Below, one piece after another: positions 19,998 through 31,334 of a stretch of 32,649 bases of DNA. The DNA lies in NCBI GenBank assembly GCA_009663005.1, contig VIGQ01000351.1:1-32649 (forward strand), in the 5' to 3' direction. This DNA is from Actinidia chinensis. Its lineage: Eukaryota; Streptophyta; Magnoliopsida; Ericales; Actinidiaceae. The position numbers and the translations under genes are program-made. The notes below the pieces were generated by a model. It ran no database searches. It had not been told where the DNA came from and saw only the letters and a program-made list of their open reading frames with translations. Within the stretch, counting starts at the first letter, position 1, and the number at the start of each line of letters is the position of its first letter.

Positions 19998-20265
19998 TCT
20001 TGTGAAACACGCGAAGAGTCTTGCCGCATTCTTGCATGAAACACGTAAAGAGTCGTCGGAAGTCGAGACGTTGAGAGGAGAGAGATTTTAAAGCCCGTCA
20101 TTTTCGACGAAATTTCTTGTCGCAAGGGATTTATTGGCACTGCCTTCGCTGCGCATCTTGCATGAAACACGTGAAGAGTCGTCGAGTCGAGAGGTTGGGA
20201 GAGAAGAGGATCTAAAGCCGTCATTTCGAGAAATTGCTGCGACGAGAGATTATTGGCACTGCACG
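19998..20265. repeat. 126-bp tandem repeat at the edge of unit C
   Basis: Two near-complete units start with cttgcatgaaacacg at 20031 and 20157 and end ttattggcactgc, preceded by a 30-bp partial unit (cttgtgaaacacgcgaagag) at 19999. Internal landmarks gaagagtcgtcg, gagaggttgggagag/gacgttgagaggagag and cccgtcattttcga recur at the same offset. Open frames here are by-products of the repeat. Confidence 0.8.
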
Positions 20266-21531
20266 GATATATTGTTCTTTTTGAAAATTTGCAACAAGAC
20301 AGGGAAAGGGCCTCCGGATCACCTTACGCCGAGAGTGCTGGACCCAGATTCTGTATCCAGCCTTTTACTTGACACATGGCAACAGCTCACATTAATGGCA
20401 AGTTTTAATTTAATATTTTTAAATAGTAACGGAGCATTTAAAGAGTTACAGTTGCCAAACCAAGTAAACTAAAGAAAAAAAAAATTATCCCCCAAAATTG
20501 CCTAACCTAATATAGTTTTTTTTAATTTATATATTATTACTATAATAATCTTAATTATATTTAATATTGAAAAAACATAGAAATTGGTCTTAATACCACA
20601 TGCCTACTGAGGTGTTTTTTCATCTTTAGACAAAGAAATTATGTTAAAACGTTGTGAATTTTAGTATACATATTTTTAAAAAATATTGCGGTTTAAGATA
20701 ATTGCACCTCTATAATTTACATAAAAAATATAGAAATAAATTAGATAGTAATTAATTACAAAAATTAATTAAACATGTTGATTTTAAGATGTAGAAGGTT
20801 GAATAGTATCATGAAATATATGTATTTATTATTCCCTTATTTCCTTAATATGGCATAATATTATCTTTTATTTATTTTGTCATGTCTCATAAAAGAATAG
20901 GTCAAAAAGGGAATACATTTGTAATAAAAAAAAATTCATTTCTTAACTAGGGTTTTTTTTTCATTATTTGTTCAGTATTAATTTTTTACAATCGAAACGG
21001 TGTCGTCTAAGTCATTTGCAAGGGATCCCGTTTTGGTTTTTGCTTTGGGATGAGGGCTGTGGATTAGCCAGTGTCAAGCAGAGAAGCTTGGTACATAAAC
21101 GGGGTACACATTTATGTACAAGGTGATCTGGAGCCAAGAAAGGGGTCCCACAGGGGGTTGGTGGGGCCACGCGGGATGAGGAGTTTTCTAATTCCACACA
21201 CGTACTATCCAAAAAAAACTAAAAAATCCACAACCATCACGTGGCAAAATAGGTATATATGGGATAGGGGTAGTGAAATTTAATGCCAATTTCTAAATTT
21301 TACAAAACAGACAAAAATATCTCTATTAGAGGATAAATGTTTGGCGAATCACAATCGCATAACACGTTATTTTTAAACTGAAAAATATCAAGAAAATGCA
21401 GTTTTTTTTTTGAATTTTCAACGAAATTATCATGCTTAACTCATTTCCCATCAGAACGGACACCTCACCACGATTCTTCTGTCATTCTTGTCTCTTCACA
21501 ACCCATCTTGCAACCCGGAACCCCCATCCAC

Positions 21532-21750
21532 CAGTGGCGGTCTCAGGGGGAGGGCCAGGGCCAATCGACCCCTCCAAACCTTTGAAACCCCCACTAAATT
21601 TTTTATGTTTTTTGAAATTTTCGGTGTAGGTTTGACTAGTTTGGCTATGGGGTTATATACAATTGACACACCATCCTAACGCTTTTATTAGATGTTCATG
21701 AAAAAGATATATTCAGGTCTCCCTAAATGAAAATTCTATATCCGTCGCTG
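21532..21750. mobile_element. Short DNA transposon with CAGTGGCGG / CCGTCGCTG ends (unit C copy)
   Basis: The same element as 7815-7991 at the same place in the unit, keeping an internal stretch (tagatgttcatgaaaaagat ... attctata) that B lacks. Ends are CAGTGGCGGTCTCAGG and CCGTCGCTG. Confidence 0.6.
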
Positions 21751-21949
21751 CGTCTCCCACGCTCGTGGGCGGTAATGCCATGAAAATTCGGAACATTGAT
21801 ATAAATTCACAAATTTGTTAGAAAAATAATCTCAAAAACTGTTATAAAAAATTTAGATTTCAAGGAAAGGTTTATAAGTTGGGGTGAATTCACAGTCAGG
21901 ACAAAAGCATATACAACATGCAAATTTTTTTAAAAATAATGTGGATTTT

Positions 21950-22390
21950 CTAATGCGCTCCTCCTTCCATTCCCTTCTCCAGGGTGAATGCAACGAAGAT
22001 GTAAGTGAAGTGCCGTAGAGAAGGAATAAGACTAGAATGCATATCATGAGAAGAGACGTTGGGTAATAAAAAACATTTCAATGTCGTCATATGCCACGAG
22101 TAAGCTGGACATACTAGATACTGTTGGAAGGTAACACATAGAAATTGTGAACTTTTGTGGGAGGCGGGTACTTCAAATGTTTGATTCAATAAAACATTTG
22201 CTTTGTGGGCATAGAATCCTCCTGGATGAAGCCGATCGCCTGTTTTGACTGCCGAAATAAATTTTTAAACTCGGCCGTTGATCAACCGGAAAAAAAGAAT
22301 CCGAATTACGCAGGTTGATATTCGGTTCAAATGTCGGATCTAACCGTTATCGAGACCGCTATCAAACTGTGACTTCATAAATTATTTATA
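21950..22390. repeat. ACCGG-type repeat remnant (unit C copy)
   Basis: Counterpart of 8200-8640: cgatcgcctgttttgactgc, ttgatcaaccggaaaa, attcggttcaaatg, aaccgttatcgagaccg. The purine-rich run of B is shortened here. Confidence 0.4.
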
Positions 22391-23014
22391 ATCAAATAAT
22401 AAATACAAAACAATATGCAAAAATGTATTAAAAGAATTACCTAAAATATTTCCTTAGATATTTTTTCCTAAATTTTATTGAATGAGAATTTTCTTGATAT
22501 TTTTTTTTCCAAAAAATTACCTAAACGAATTATCATTTCAAAGCAATTAATCTCAATACACCAATCTACTTACTCATAACATAAAATTGCATTTTTTTTT
22601 TTTTTCTCCTAATTTTTCTTTGGAGAAACCCATGTGAGTCAATCATCCTCATCTCAATCCTCATTATTTCCACTGGCCCATCTGATCATCTTGAGCATTT
22701 GTTTCATGCACTTATATTTGTATTACCAAAACATGCACAATTTGCGATATCACATCTCCAATCTCTTTATTATGTGGGTTATGACACAGGGTTTTTATCT
22801 GCAACGTGGTTTCAGGGTGGTTGGGTTTTAAATGTTTGATGTGTCATTTATATACAATAGTTGTCAAACGTCTGTTGGTTGTAACTCCAGTTTCTTATAG
22901 GGGATTTATAAGTGGTTGCCTTTGCCTGTGTCTTTTTATAAGTGTGAAATGAAAAAACTCTGGTGGAGACTTCATTTTTGAATCAGTGTTATCAGACCGA
23001 ATCGAACCGGCGGT

Positions 23015-25649
23015 TGTAATGTCCGTTAATTTATTTTTGGGTTTAGACTATTTTTTTTTGGACTTGGGGCCATAAATCTCCTATTATTATATTGTTTATT
23101 TGGGCCATGAATATATAATGATGTTTATGATATAGTTTGGCCATTGGGCCATATGAGTTGAGAATTAAATTGTTTTGGGCCATTTGGATTTACAGTGGAG
23201 ACAATTGTACAAGGAATTTTGTGTGTGTTTTTCCACCTTTAGGATAACCCTTTGAAAACTTCAACACACATTTCTTTTCTCCCTTTTTTTTTTTCCAAAC
23301 CCACGTGACTCTCTCTCGTCCTTCACTCTTCTTCTATGGGTGCAACACATGAACCGAAAATCCCGAGAACCGGAACCAATTCGGCCCTCATTGGATTGGA
23401 TTGGTTCGGTTCTGGTAGTCTCTTTTGTTCGGTTCTGATCCTAAACTGTTGAACCGATTAAGATCGGTTCGGTTCTCTGATTAAGCTGTTTTCGGAACCG
23501 GAACCGGGAACCGAAACCGAAACCGGAACCGCACCGAATCGACAAACCAAGCTTATAAAGATTAGGTGGACTAGCCCACAACCGATAATTCTCGTTTAAA
23601 CATTTTTCTTTCTTGTTTGTGAATTTTTTTAATGTTGAAGACTTTGTTTCTTTTATTTGAGTTTAATGTTTTTTGTACTTTTTTTAGAAGGAAAATAAAA
23701 CAGGTAGTACCAAACCTATCATTTAGAAACCTTGGAACCGAACCGAACCAATCGACCGAGTCGGAATTGTTTCGTTTTCGGTTCCAATTACTGATTGGTT
23801 CTGTTCTGGTTCCAAAAAATTATAACCGATTATGGATTGGTTCGTTCGGGTTAAGCATGAAACCAACCGAACCGATCCATGTGCACCCCTACTCTATTTA
23901 CTTCCTTCCCTCTACTTTTCTTTTCCCTCTTTTCTTTCCTCTTTCCTTATTTTCTTCTCTGTTCTTGGCCCCTTCAAGGTCATCACTGTCCAGACAAAAA
24001 AATCCAAGGCTCTCCGACCAATAATGCCGTTTTCGCCACTTTTTTTTCGCGACATCCGACCTTCGTTTCCAAAACCCGCAATTTTGTTCATGGCTCTCAG
24101 ATCTTCGATTTCACACTGATCGGAATTCTATAGGGCTCCATTTTGGGTCCTTCCGTTTTTCCAAATTTGTTATTCTTCAAGAGTAAGTTTTGATATTGTA
24201 TTAATGCCCTATTATCTTTAATTTTCTTGAATTTGAGAGTATTTGTTGTTAGAAATATATTATATGAACTATTTCAATTATTTAGGAAAACCCTGCAAGA
24301 TTTCTCTTTAGGCACACATTAGTATAGTTTTAATAATGGCATACTACGGTGTTTTGATGAAGTGTTTTGTAGACCAAAATAAAAAATCAATACATAAATT
24401 AAACTTACATGTTTTAGTGTTTAAATCCACTTTTGTGTTATTTGTTTTGTAGAAAATTTGCGCCATATTAGGGGGGTGATAGGCTAGTATGTTAAGGAGA
24501 TTTTTTTTTGTGATTTGGTAGTTATTAAAACTCTGGTAAAAGTGAAAATGTTAGATTTGTGAACTTAATTATACTTATTCATTTATATATATATTAGGCT
24601 TTAAGCATTGAATTATTGTCTATGGCATTGAGCATGAGCCATATCAATAGCACATTGTGGCCTTTGGGCTTTTACTGACATTTTGGCGGGAATACCAATG
24701 ATGGAGCATGTACTCCTCTCCCCTTAGGGAGGTGGTACCAATGTTGAGAAATTCCGGAGTTGGGGTGGTTGTGAGGAAAAGGGCGGGATAGCCCCTAATA
24801 AACATTCACTCAAATCTTTACTCGGTTAGCTCCCGGGATTGTTTATCTACGCTCCTTGTGTGGGTGGCCATATTCTGTCCGTGTTGAGAGTTTGGTGCAT
24901 TATATTAATTGGCCCTATTGCATTTAAAGAGCCGTTTGGCTATTGCATGCCTTGGTGCATCATCTTGCACTTTCCAAATTTTCTTTTCAATGATTTTAGA
25001 GATAGTATGACATTTTTACAATGTTATTCCTACTAAGCGTCGTGCTTAATCACACAAATAAAATCTTTCAGGTGAAAAGGATAAGGGCCAGGGCCCCGGC
25101 TTGACTGATGTGTTCGGGTCCATTGTTGAAGATTTTCTTCGGGAACTTAGCTTCATTGGATGTTTGGTGTAGTACTTTAAAATGAGAATATGTTAATTTA
25201 TTTTGGTAATTTGGAACCATATGAATAGGTTTTGAATTACATTTGTTACATTTAATCTATTATTGGGCACGTGTTAGCCCATTGTGTTTCAACGTATGAA
25301 TAAATTGGTTTTTGAAGTTAATGTTATTTATTCGAACAATTGTTTGACCATTTGAAATGGGTATTGTTTATATCGGAATTTGGTCATCGGTTTTGATGAA
25401 TTGGGATTATACAGGAATATGTGGTCCCCCTATGTTAGTTGTTGTTGGTTGTTGTGAAAATCCTCCTTCGGGATTTCTTTCTTTTTTTATTCGTGTGTAA
25501 CCCGAGTTTTTTGACTTTTCCAACAGGGGTTCACGTAGGACATTTTCTTATTTGTCCGCACTTGTTATTGGTTCACTTAGACCTTTTTCCGCATTATTGA
25601 CTTGTTGACCTCCGCACCCGTGGTGATGGGAATTTTTTGGGGCGCGACA
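23015..25649 (+). mobile_element. Solo LTR of a Gypsy-type (Tekay-like) retrotransposon
   Basis: It begins TGTAATGTCCG and ends GGGGCGCGACA, matching the TGTAAYGYCC...GGGGCGYKACA ends of long chromovirus LTRs in plants. The early part has typical repeats of 'gggcca' (tttgggccatgaa, ccattgggccatatg, ttttgggccattt) and then a C/T-rich leader. No internal domain or second LTR is present, so it looks like a solo LTR. Without the MITE it is about 2.1 kb. A clean 5-bp target duplication was not found (gcggt against ctgtt). Confidence 0.6.
23336..23893. mobile_element. hAT-type MITE rich in GGTTCGGTT, inside the LTR
   Basis: The left end reads GGGTGCAACACATGAACCG; the reverse complement of the right end reads TAGGGGTGCACATGGATCGG. 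The filling is dense in ggttcggttc/gaaccgaacc, the hallmark of a widespread plant hAT MITE group. Flanks ttctat and ctctat may be part of an 8-bp target duplication. Confidence 0.65.
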
Positions 25650-27741
25650 CTGTTGCAACCGTTTCAACGCGGGAACCGGATCTCATACCAGTTTGGTTTT
25701 GTGTTATTTTACCCGAAAGATAATATATGAACCGCTTTAAACCGGTGAAAACCGTCCGATTTTTGGAAAAAAAAACGTTGGAACCGGACGAGTTTTGGTG
25801 AACCGGACGAGTTTTGTGGATTTGGAATCGTACGTCTTCGTCTCGCAGATTGCCACTGCCAGTGTAAAGAGCCTCTCCCCCAGAAATCATCGTCTCCTCC
25901 TCCAACACAATCCGTTTTTGTCTCCGCTTACTCCTCCTCTCTACCACCGGACCTGTACTTACTGAGGAAAGAAAGTGCTGAGGAGGTTAGGAGGGTGGAA
26001 TGAGGAGGCCCGGAGGCGGGCGGTGAGGCTAGTGTTTTTGGGATTGAGAGTTGGGAGATGGGCGGAGGAAAGATTTAGGATTTAGATTTTTTTGGAGGAT
26101 TGAGAGGAAGAAAGAGAGAAACTTGATGCTGGTGGGAGGAGGTATTGCTCGTAGTTACCCGGTAATTATTAAACATCCTAGAGACCAGAGAAACGAGAGG
26201 ACAGCTGGAGCCGTGGGGTAAAGCTGAGTTGCAATAGTTTTGGCATGCATTTAGGGTGAATTTTATTGTTGGGCCCTGTAGTTTAGAAAAAATTTACTTC
26301 TTTGGTCTCTAAAGTTGCGTACTTTCAGCAATTATAATTTTACAATTTTAATCAATGCAATGTGGTCCGTTATTTCCAATTCATTGAAAAGGCTATACAT
26401 TGCGTGGATTATATTTCTTTTTGTTTTTTAAACCTTTTTTGAATTTTTTTCTCCATATTTGTGATTGATTTGATTAACTGCATTAATTAATTGAAAATTG
26501 TGAGGTTTTTAACTTTTCAAATTAAAATATAGTAACCAAACTGAAATAACTTTGCTGAACCATGGTGAAATTTACACCCCATGATTTTTACTCTTCATAC
26601 TTTTTTCTTTCCTAAACTATTCGTATTTCATTTTCTCTTCCATGCTATTTGATTTGGATTTGATTTGATTATTACATTTTTTTTGTTATTTTTATAGAAT
26701 ATATTGTACTGGAGGATCAATTGATTCTTGTTACCAAATTTGCTTGTTAACATTAAAATAAATTGAAGTTATAAAGGTACTTTTAAATATATTTTTTTAA
26801 TTTAAATATATTTATTAGTCTTTATTAATATACTATGACCGTTTGAACCGTTGAACCCCGGTTGAACCAGTGAACCATTGAACAGTGCCATGACGGTTCA
26901 AAGCGGAATGGGAGGGTCGGTTCTTTTCTTCTCCCTCTTCTTTTTCAAATTCAATTGCATAATTCTACTATGAAGATGCGCACATATTTGTCCTTGACTC
27001 CTATAAACTCGATTATCAAGTCTGGTGATTTATCCCTTCGATTTGGTATGTATCTGGTTTTACTATTTGTATGTATATATCTGTTTATGCAAGGTTGATT
27101 GGTGTGGCTCAAGGGTAAGTATGGGTTCCTCAACAACTCCGTTTTGGAATGTACAAGTAAAAGATTGCGTGCGTTTATATCAGTAAATACTTTCTTTTGG
27201 CGAGTTCATGTTTAAGCATTTGTATAATTGGTACAGATTGAACGGTAATTATGCCACAGGCCAATGTGTACGACTGCTCACCCGAAATACATTTCTTGCA
27301 TTCAGACAATAGTGTTTTCAGACATAACTGCAAATTAATATTCACCTTTTCCTTTTTTTTAAAATAATGCTTTGACCATCTAACCAGACATTTTGCTCAT
27401 TTAACAGCTTTTTCTACTATTAACGAGTTGATGAGCCTGCCCCTGGCTTGAAGACATCCTCAGCTTAGATTCCTTATCAAAGATCTGGCAATGTAATATT
27501 TTGTGCCTGGTTTTGTGGCAAAGCCTTTTGTCATTATGGTTCGTGGGTCGCCTCCTTTTTTTTTCATTTCGTACATATTATTTGTTACAAAATGGTGATG
27601 CCTTCACTTCAAGTTTTGACTAGTCAGTGATAGTCTCTTCCTCATGCATGCACATACTAGGTTTATTGTTTTGACCCCTCGGCGCTTCATCAAACGGTTG
27701 AACCAATGCTGACTAATTTTCATTGATTGGTGCTGTTGTTT

Positions 27742-28065
27742 TCAGAAATGCATGATGATATGGTGTGTCTTCGTTGGCAGTGGTGGCCTAGAATATGGTT
27801 TTCAGCTTTACTCCTTTCGAGTTCTGTTAAGTCTCGCATCTGTTTCTTTGTCATCAAGTTTTGTTTTTTCATGTTGTTGTGGCAATCTATGTCCAAGCCA
27901 TGGGGCTTGCTACAAGGTGGGTTTATGAAGCCGATGATTGTTGTGGTGGCGATTGTGGTTATGGACTTCCCGTTGGGATTGCCATTTTAGTTTCCCTCCT
28001 ATGTTGGCTTGTAATTATAATCCAAACTGAATGGGTGGTGGTTGCATATATACTACGGTAAAATC
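27742..28065 (+). other. Conserved segment beyond the 3' end of gene C, unassigned
   Basis: Partner of 11466-11790. Plus-strand phrases include FFHVVVAIYVQAMGLATRWV and a hydrophobic stretch GIAILVSLLCWLVIIIQ that could be a membrane segment, but B does not keep this frame. No family recognised. Confidence 0.25.
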
Positions 28066-28146
28066 ATAAGAGTACCTTTCAATAACAATGACCAAAGGTT
28101 AAGACATAGGATGGCTTTCTATAACATTTCATCAGCAACCACACAA

Positions 28147-28152
28147 TTTATT
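28147..28152 (-). terminator. Poly(A) signal AATAAA, gene C
   Basis: The minus strand reads GGTGAATAAATTGTGTGG about 50 bp after the stop codon, conserved with gene B. Confidence 0.5.
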
Positions 28153-28201
28153 CACCTGAGGTCCACCCTCCAACTTTCCAAATGCACATTAGCTTTCATG
28201 C

Positions 28202-28477
28202 TTAAATTAAACTGGCACTTGAGAAAGAACCCCTCTCAAGATTCTGCGCTGAGAAGTCTCTCACTGTCACCATGCCCATGTGCATGACGTCCTTTTGGGT
28301 CCTTGGCGGATGTTTCAAGGGCTCATTTCATATGGACAGGCATCGCTGTACTGCCTAGCCATACCTGCCCCCGAATGCATTTTAGAGATTTCCACTGCTT
28401 CAATCCTTTCCCGCGCTGGCTTGATCTGCTCTTTCTCTGCTTCACAGCCTTGTTTTTTGCAAGCGCTCTTTTAGAGC
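28202..28477 (-). CDS. Gene C exon 5 (coiled coil and C-terminus)
   Basis: The acceptor GAG|GCT is at the same place as in B. It reads ALKERLQK, EKEQIK (after a slip), [20 protein letters not shown], a damaged stretch, [20 protein letters not shown] and SAQN, and stops at 28202-28204. The family has 'AEGEAESKYLSGLGIARQ', 'GTSAKDVMDMVMVTQYFD' and 'VRDVAAQIRDG'. About 26 residues between MVT and VRD are absent, and the exon is 276 nt where about 390 nt is usual. Only one to two coiled-coil units are present, against about six in B. Confidence 0.75.
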
Positions 28478-29023
28478 CTCTTTGGATGACGAGCAAAAGG
28501 TTTATTCAGAATTATTAAGGTCTGCGGAATAACAAATAAGCAGAACAACATGTATCATTGGCCTGTAATATTGCTTGTATCCCAAAGGGTAACGCTCAAC
28601 TAAAAGACGAAACTCAAACAATTATTACCATGAACCAAAATTTTCCGGTTGAATCCCTATAAGATCAATGTCCACTTTTGATCTTGTATATTTTGAATGG
28701 TGAACCAAAAAAATATGCAAGACACGTAATAGTAATTTACCTTAGGGTAAATTTGTTCCCTAAACCATAATACATGCACCTTTTGACGTACGGTTTCAAA
28801 AAGATACAAAGAAAGAATCCAGTGTGTAGATCCAGCCGCCCCTTTTTTTCCTTTTCATATAGGAAAAAAATGAATTTTTCTTCTTCATTTTCAATAAGAA
28901 TCTGTGGTTTTTGGCTACTTTTCTAAGTGAGAAATGGGGTGGAAAAAACTTGGGACAATCTAAATTATAATTCTCGTGTAAGAAACAAAAAGTAGAACAT
29001 GGAGTCGAGTGCAATTGTTTTAC

Positions 29024-29122
29024 CTGCATTGTTTCTCATTCATAGCCTCTTCACATTAGCTATCTGGGCTCAATATCCATGATAAGAGTCCTGACTATTT
29101 TGATCCCATAATCAGACATCAC
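29024..29122 (-). CDS. Gene C exon 4
   Basis: Acceptor GTGGTAG|GTGATG (29123-29124) and donor CAG|GTAAAAC (29022-29023). It opens [18 protein letters not shown], nearly identical in pattern to the family '[18 protein letters not shown]'. Single-base slips then break 'NVKRAMNE.NA', visible in alternate frames. Confidence 0.78.
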
Positions 29123-29225
29123 CTACCACATAACAAACAGTTAACAGTAAAAACAGCTTAAGCATGGACCTGATTGCGATAATATAAATGACAAATGCAT
29201 ATTTTTTGTAAACACACTTGTTAAC

Positions 29226-29318
29226 CTGTTGCAAGTTTGTCCTCCACTTCTTTTGCTATAACATCCTTCTTTTCAAAAACAGAATCCCAGTTCTTCTTTG
29301 ATACGCTCACCCTTATAA
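29226..29318 (-). CDS. Gene C exon 3 (intact)
   Basis: 93 nt, open throughout. Acceptor TTCAG|TTATAAGG (29319-29320), donor ACAG|GTTAACAAG (29224-29225). It encodes VIRVSVSKKNWDS followed by [18 protein letters not shown], aligning without gaps to '[31 protein letters not shown]'. The phase (first codon completed by G from exon 2) fits the family. This is the cleanest coding exon in the window. Confidence 0.85.
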
Positions 29319-30091
29319 CTGAACAGAATGGACGGACGAATTGCCCCAGTTGGTTTAACATAGATCTTAACCATTATCCAGTACTACAAACTATTTTATC
29401 CAGCACAATGCATCATATTGGCATTGATTATAAAAGTAAAATACGAAGGTATCAAGAGGCGAGGGGAGAACGGTGCTCCTGGGATTAAGGCTGAATGTGG
29501 GGTCAATGAATTCCACCCAGTTTTAAAACTTATTAAGGATTAAGCCTTTGAGACTACTTAAATAAAGACAGAAATATAGAATGCTGAGAAATTAAAGAGA
29601 TTTTACAACTCTTGACCACTACCGACCATGGCAGAAAAAGATAATAGAATTAGAGTCAACTTCAATCGCAAGACAAGGATGCATTACTGTGCAAATTTCG
29701 GGAAGATAAAGTAGAGTTTCCAAATACTAAATAGAGTAAATGGGAGTGACATCAAACAATTGCACAATAACGTGTCCCATAAAGATCGAGTCTGATTACA
29801 CAAGACACGGATGTCCACTTTGCAGGTTCTTCTTCTTTCTTCTTCTTTTCTTCGTTTTTTATGGTAACGTTACGTGCATGGGTGTCGTTATTGAGTATCA
29901 TAGAAGGTAGGCTGGCAAAACAATCTCTCTCTCTCTCTCTCCTCCCGTCCCTCCGCTAGCTACATCTTGTATAAGAAAAATTATCAGCTTTGACGCTTCC
30001 TATTAGGAAATTTGCAATCTTAATAATGTTGAAACGACCTTTTCAATCAATCGCAACAAGTAAAATAACAGTAAAAAGATGCACTCAATAC

Positions 30092-30232
30092 GTCAAAACA
30101 TGGGTTGGATTTGGTCCTTTGGCTTGGATTTGTCCTGTTGGCTCGGAAAGCTTGTAGAAAGCATCATTTGCTTTTGGCCTTTCATGACACTGTATTGAAG
30201 GGATGCAACCACTGGTACCGAAGGCATTAATC
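30092..30232 (-). CDS. Gene C exon 2
   Basis: Acceptor TTTCAG|GATTAATG (30233-30234). It contains VVASLQY (in one frame), [17 protein letters not shown] (in the next) and ends near HVLT before GTATTGAG. It is 141 nt, longer than usual, because 'ttggatttgktcctkttggc' is tandemly duplicated (30105-30123 and 30124-30142), which disturbs the frame before 'YVFD'. Confidence 0.75.
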
Positions 30233-30449
30233 CTGAAAGGGAAACACTAATCTTGTTGTGACGCTAGAGGCCAGTATTAAATTCCTTCAACAAAATAGCA
30301 AGCCCTCCACATCAGCGATCTTTAAGATAAAAATGCATTCATATAAGGAGAAGCACCTAAATGAGCAAGAGGTAAAATAAGACCAACCTCCAACATAAGA
30401 AACAAAGAATGCGGAATGGTGCAAGAAAGAAAATATGTAAACCAAGAAT

Positions 30450-31334
30450 TGTTAGAAATTTTCAATTATTAAGGGTGATAGTTTGGGGGTTTTTTTGAAA
30501 AAACCTCCTTGGCCCTTTAGAATAATGCTCATTTTGTATGTTTATTTGTCTCAACAATTGGTAGATATAAAAAAAGTTGTTATCTTTATACAATAGAAAG
30601 AATGTTTTAAAGGATTAATATATTTTAATCTAAATGGGGTTATCCTATGGTGGTTCAAATCGCCAAGTTGGTCAATAAATTCCCATGAATCCACACCCGC
30701 GACCTTTTCTTATTACAACTTGGCGACAATTTGCAGTGACAATGACGCTTTCGTGGCGTCGAGTCAGATGACCATTTGTGATGACATGTGTGCTCGCGTG
30801 GACCAAAGGCTGCGAGGTTCGAAGGTTTTTGCGATCGTCAGCCGTTGATCGTAATGATGTTGATCCAATAGATGTAGTTGAATATCCCAAAAAGTTGTGA
30901 CCATTCGGATTGATCCACCTTTCACAACTCTACGCGCAAGGATTGTGATTGTGAAGGGGTGCATGGGTTAGGGGGTTGCTCCCTCTCCCTCCCCCTTATA
31001 AATTTTTTGGATCACAAAAGTTAATAAAAAGCAAATTATTTTTATAGCTTTTTGAGAATTTATTCTAAGATTTTGTTATTCCTGCAAGACAAAATTTTAG
31101 TGTTTCTCTCGCTTCTCTCTTTTACGATTATGCAAAGATTCTGACGGGTTCTATCTATGCAAACAAGAACAGTAAAAATCTAAGAGTTTCGATTTCATTG
31201 TATCTTGAGGGCAGATTTACTTTAACCCGGGCAAGAAAGGCACAATACTATTTTAGGAAAGCGACGCAAGTAATGTACCTTAAAGTGTACTGATTTAAAG
31301 ACACCCTCGTCATCCACTATTTTTTTTGTCCACA
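30450..31334 (+). mobile_element. Solo-LTR-like insertion in intron 1 of gene C
   Basis: About 885 bp absent from gene B, where ccaagattcactg runs through near 14550. It starts TGTTAGAAATTTTC and ends ...GTCCACA, next to agaat and agatt, a probable 5-bp target duplication with one mismatch. A TATA-like cccccttataaattt at about 30990-31010 is followed by a C/T-rich stretch, as in an LTR promoter on the plus strand. No internal domain was seen. Minus-strand open frames within (near 30672-30964) match nothing known to me. Confidence 0.55.

Larger units (their letters stand above)
22985..26930. mobile_element. Nested transposon insertion in the 3' flank of gene C
   Basis: About 3.9 kb absent from unit B, where flanking sequences meet near 9165-9200. 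Outer borders are ACCGG-type (gtgttatcagaccgaatcga at the left; gaaccgttgaaccccggttg ... gccatgacggttcaaagcgg at the right). Inside lie a long LTR (23015-25649), which itself contains a hAT-type MITE (23336-23893), and a right arm 25650-26930 with gaaccggacgag, aaccggtgaaaaccgtcc and ggaggcgggcggtgagg. The minus-strand open frame 25594-25947 in the right arm has no recognised domain. Confidence 0.6.
28202..30232 (-). pseudogene. HIR-like gene C, exons 2-5 in window, disrupted frame
   Basis: Third member of the HIR-like tandem cluster, on the minus strand; exon 1 lies beyond the right edge. Exons are 30092-30232, 29226-29318, 29024-29122 and 28202-28477. Family phrases are [75 protein letters not shown] and VRDFSAQN. 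Exon 3 is fully open with consensus splice sites; the others carry frame slips. The 3' exon lacks the 'QYFDTMKEIGASSK...FIPHGPGA' segment, so MVT runs straight into VRD. Intron 1 is enlarged by two LTR-type insertions. Expected role, if expressed, is the plasma-membrane SPFH scaffold function of HIR proteins. Whether it is a pseudogene or a gene in a noisy assembly is open. Confidence 0.8.

Noticed and set aside
23632..24133. Overlapping plus-strand open frames of 84-130 codons
   Set aside because: They lie inside the hAT MITE and the C/T-rich leader of the solo LTR; phenylalanine/leucine-rich composition comes from pyrimidine runs.
25594..25947. 117-codon minus-strand open frame
   Set aside because: It crosses the LTR boundary at 25649, so it cannot be an ancestral gene; no domain recognised.
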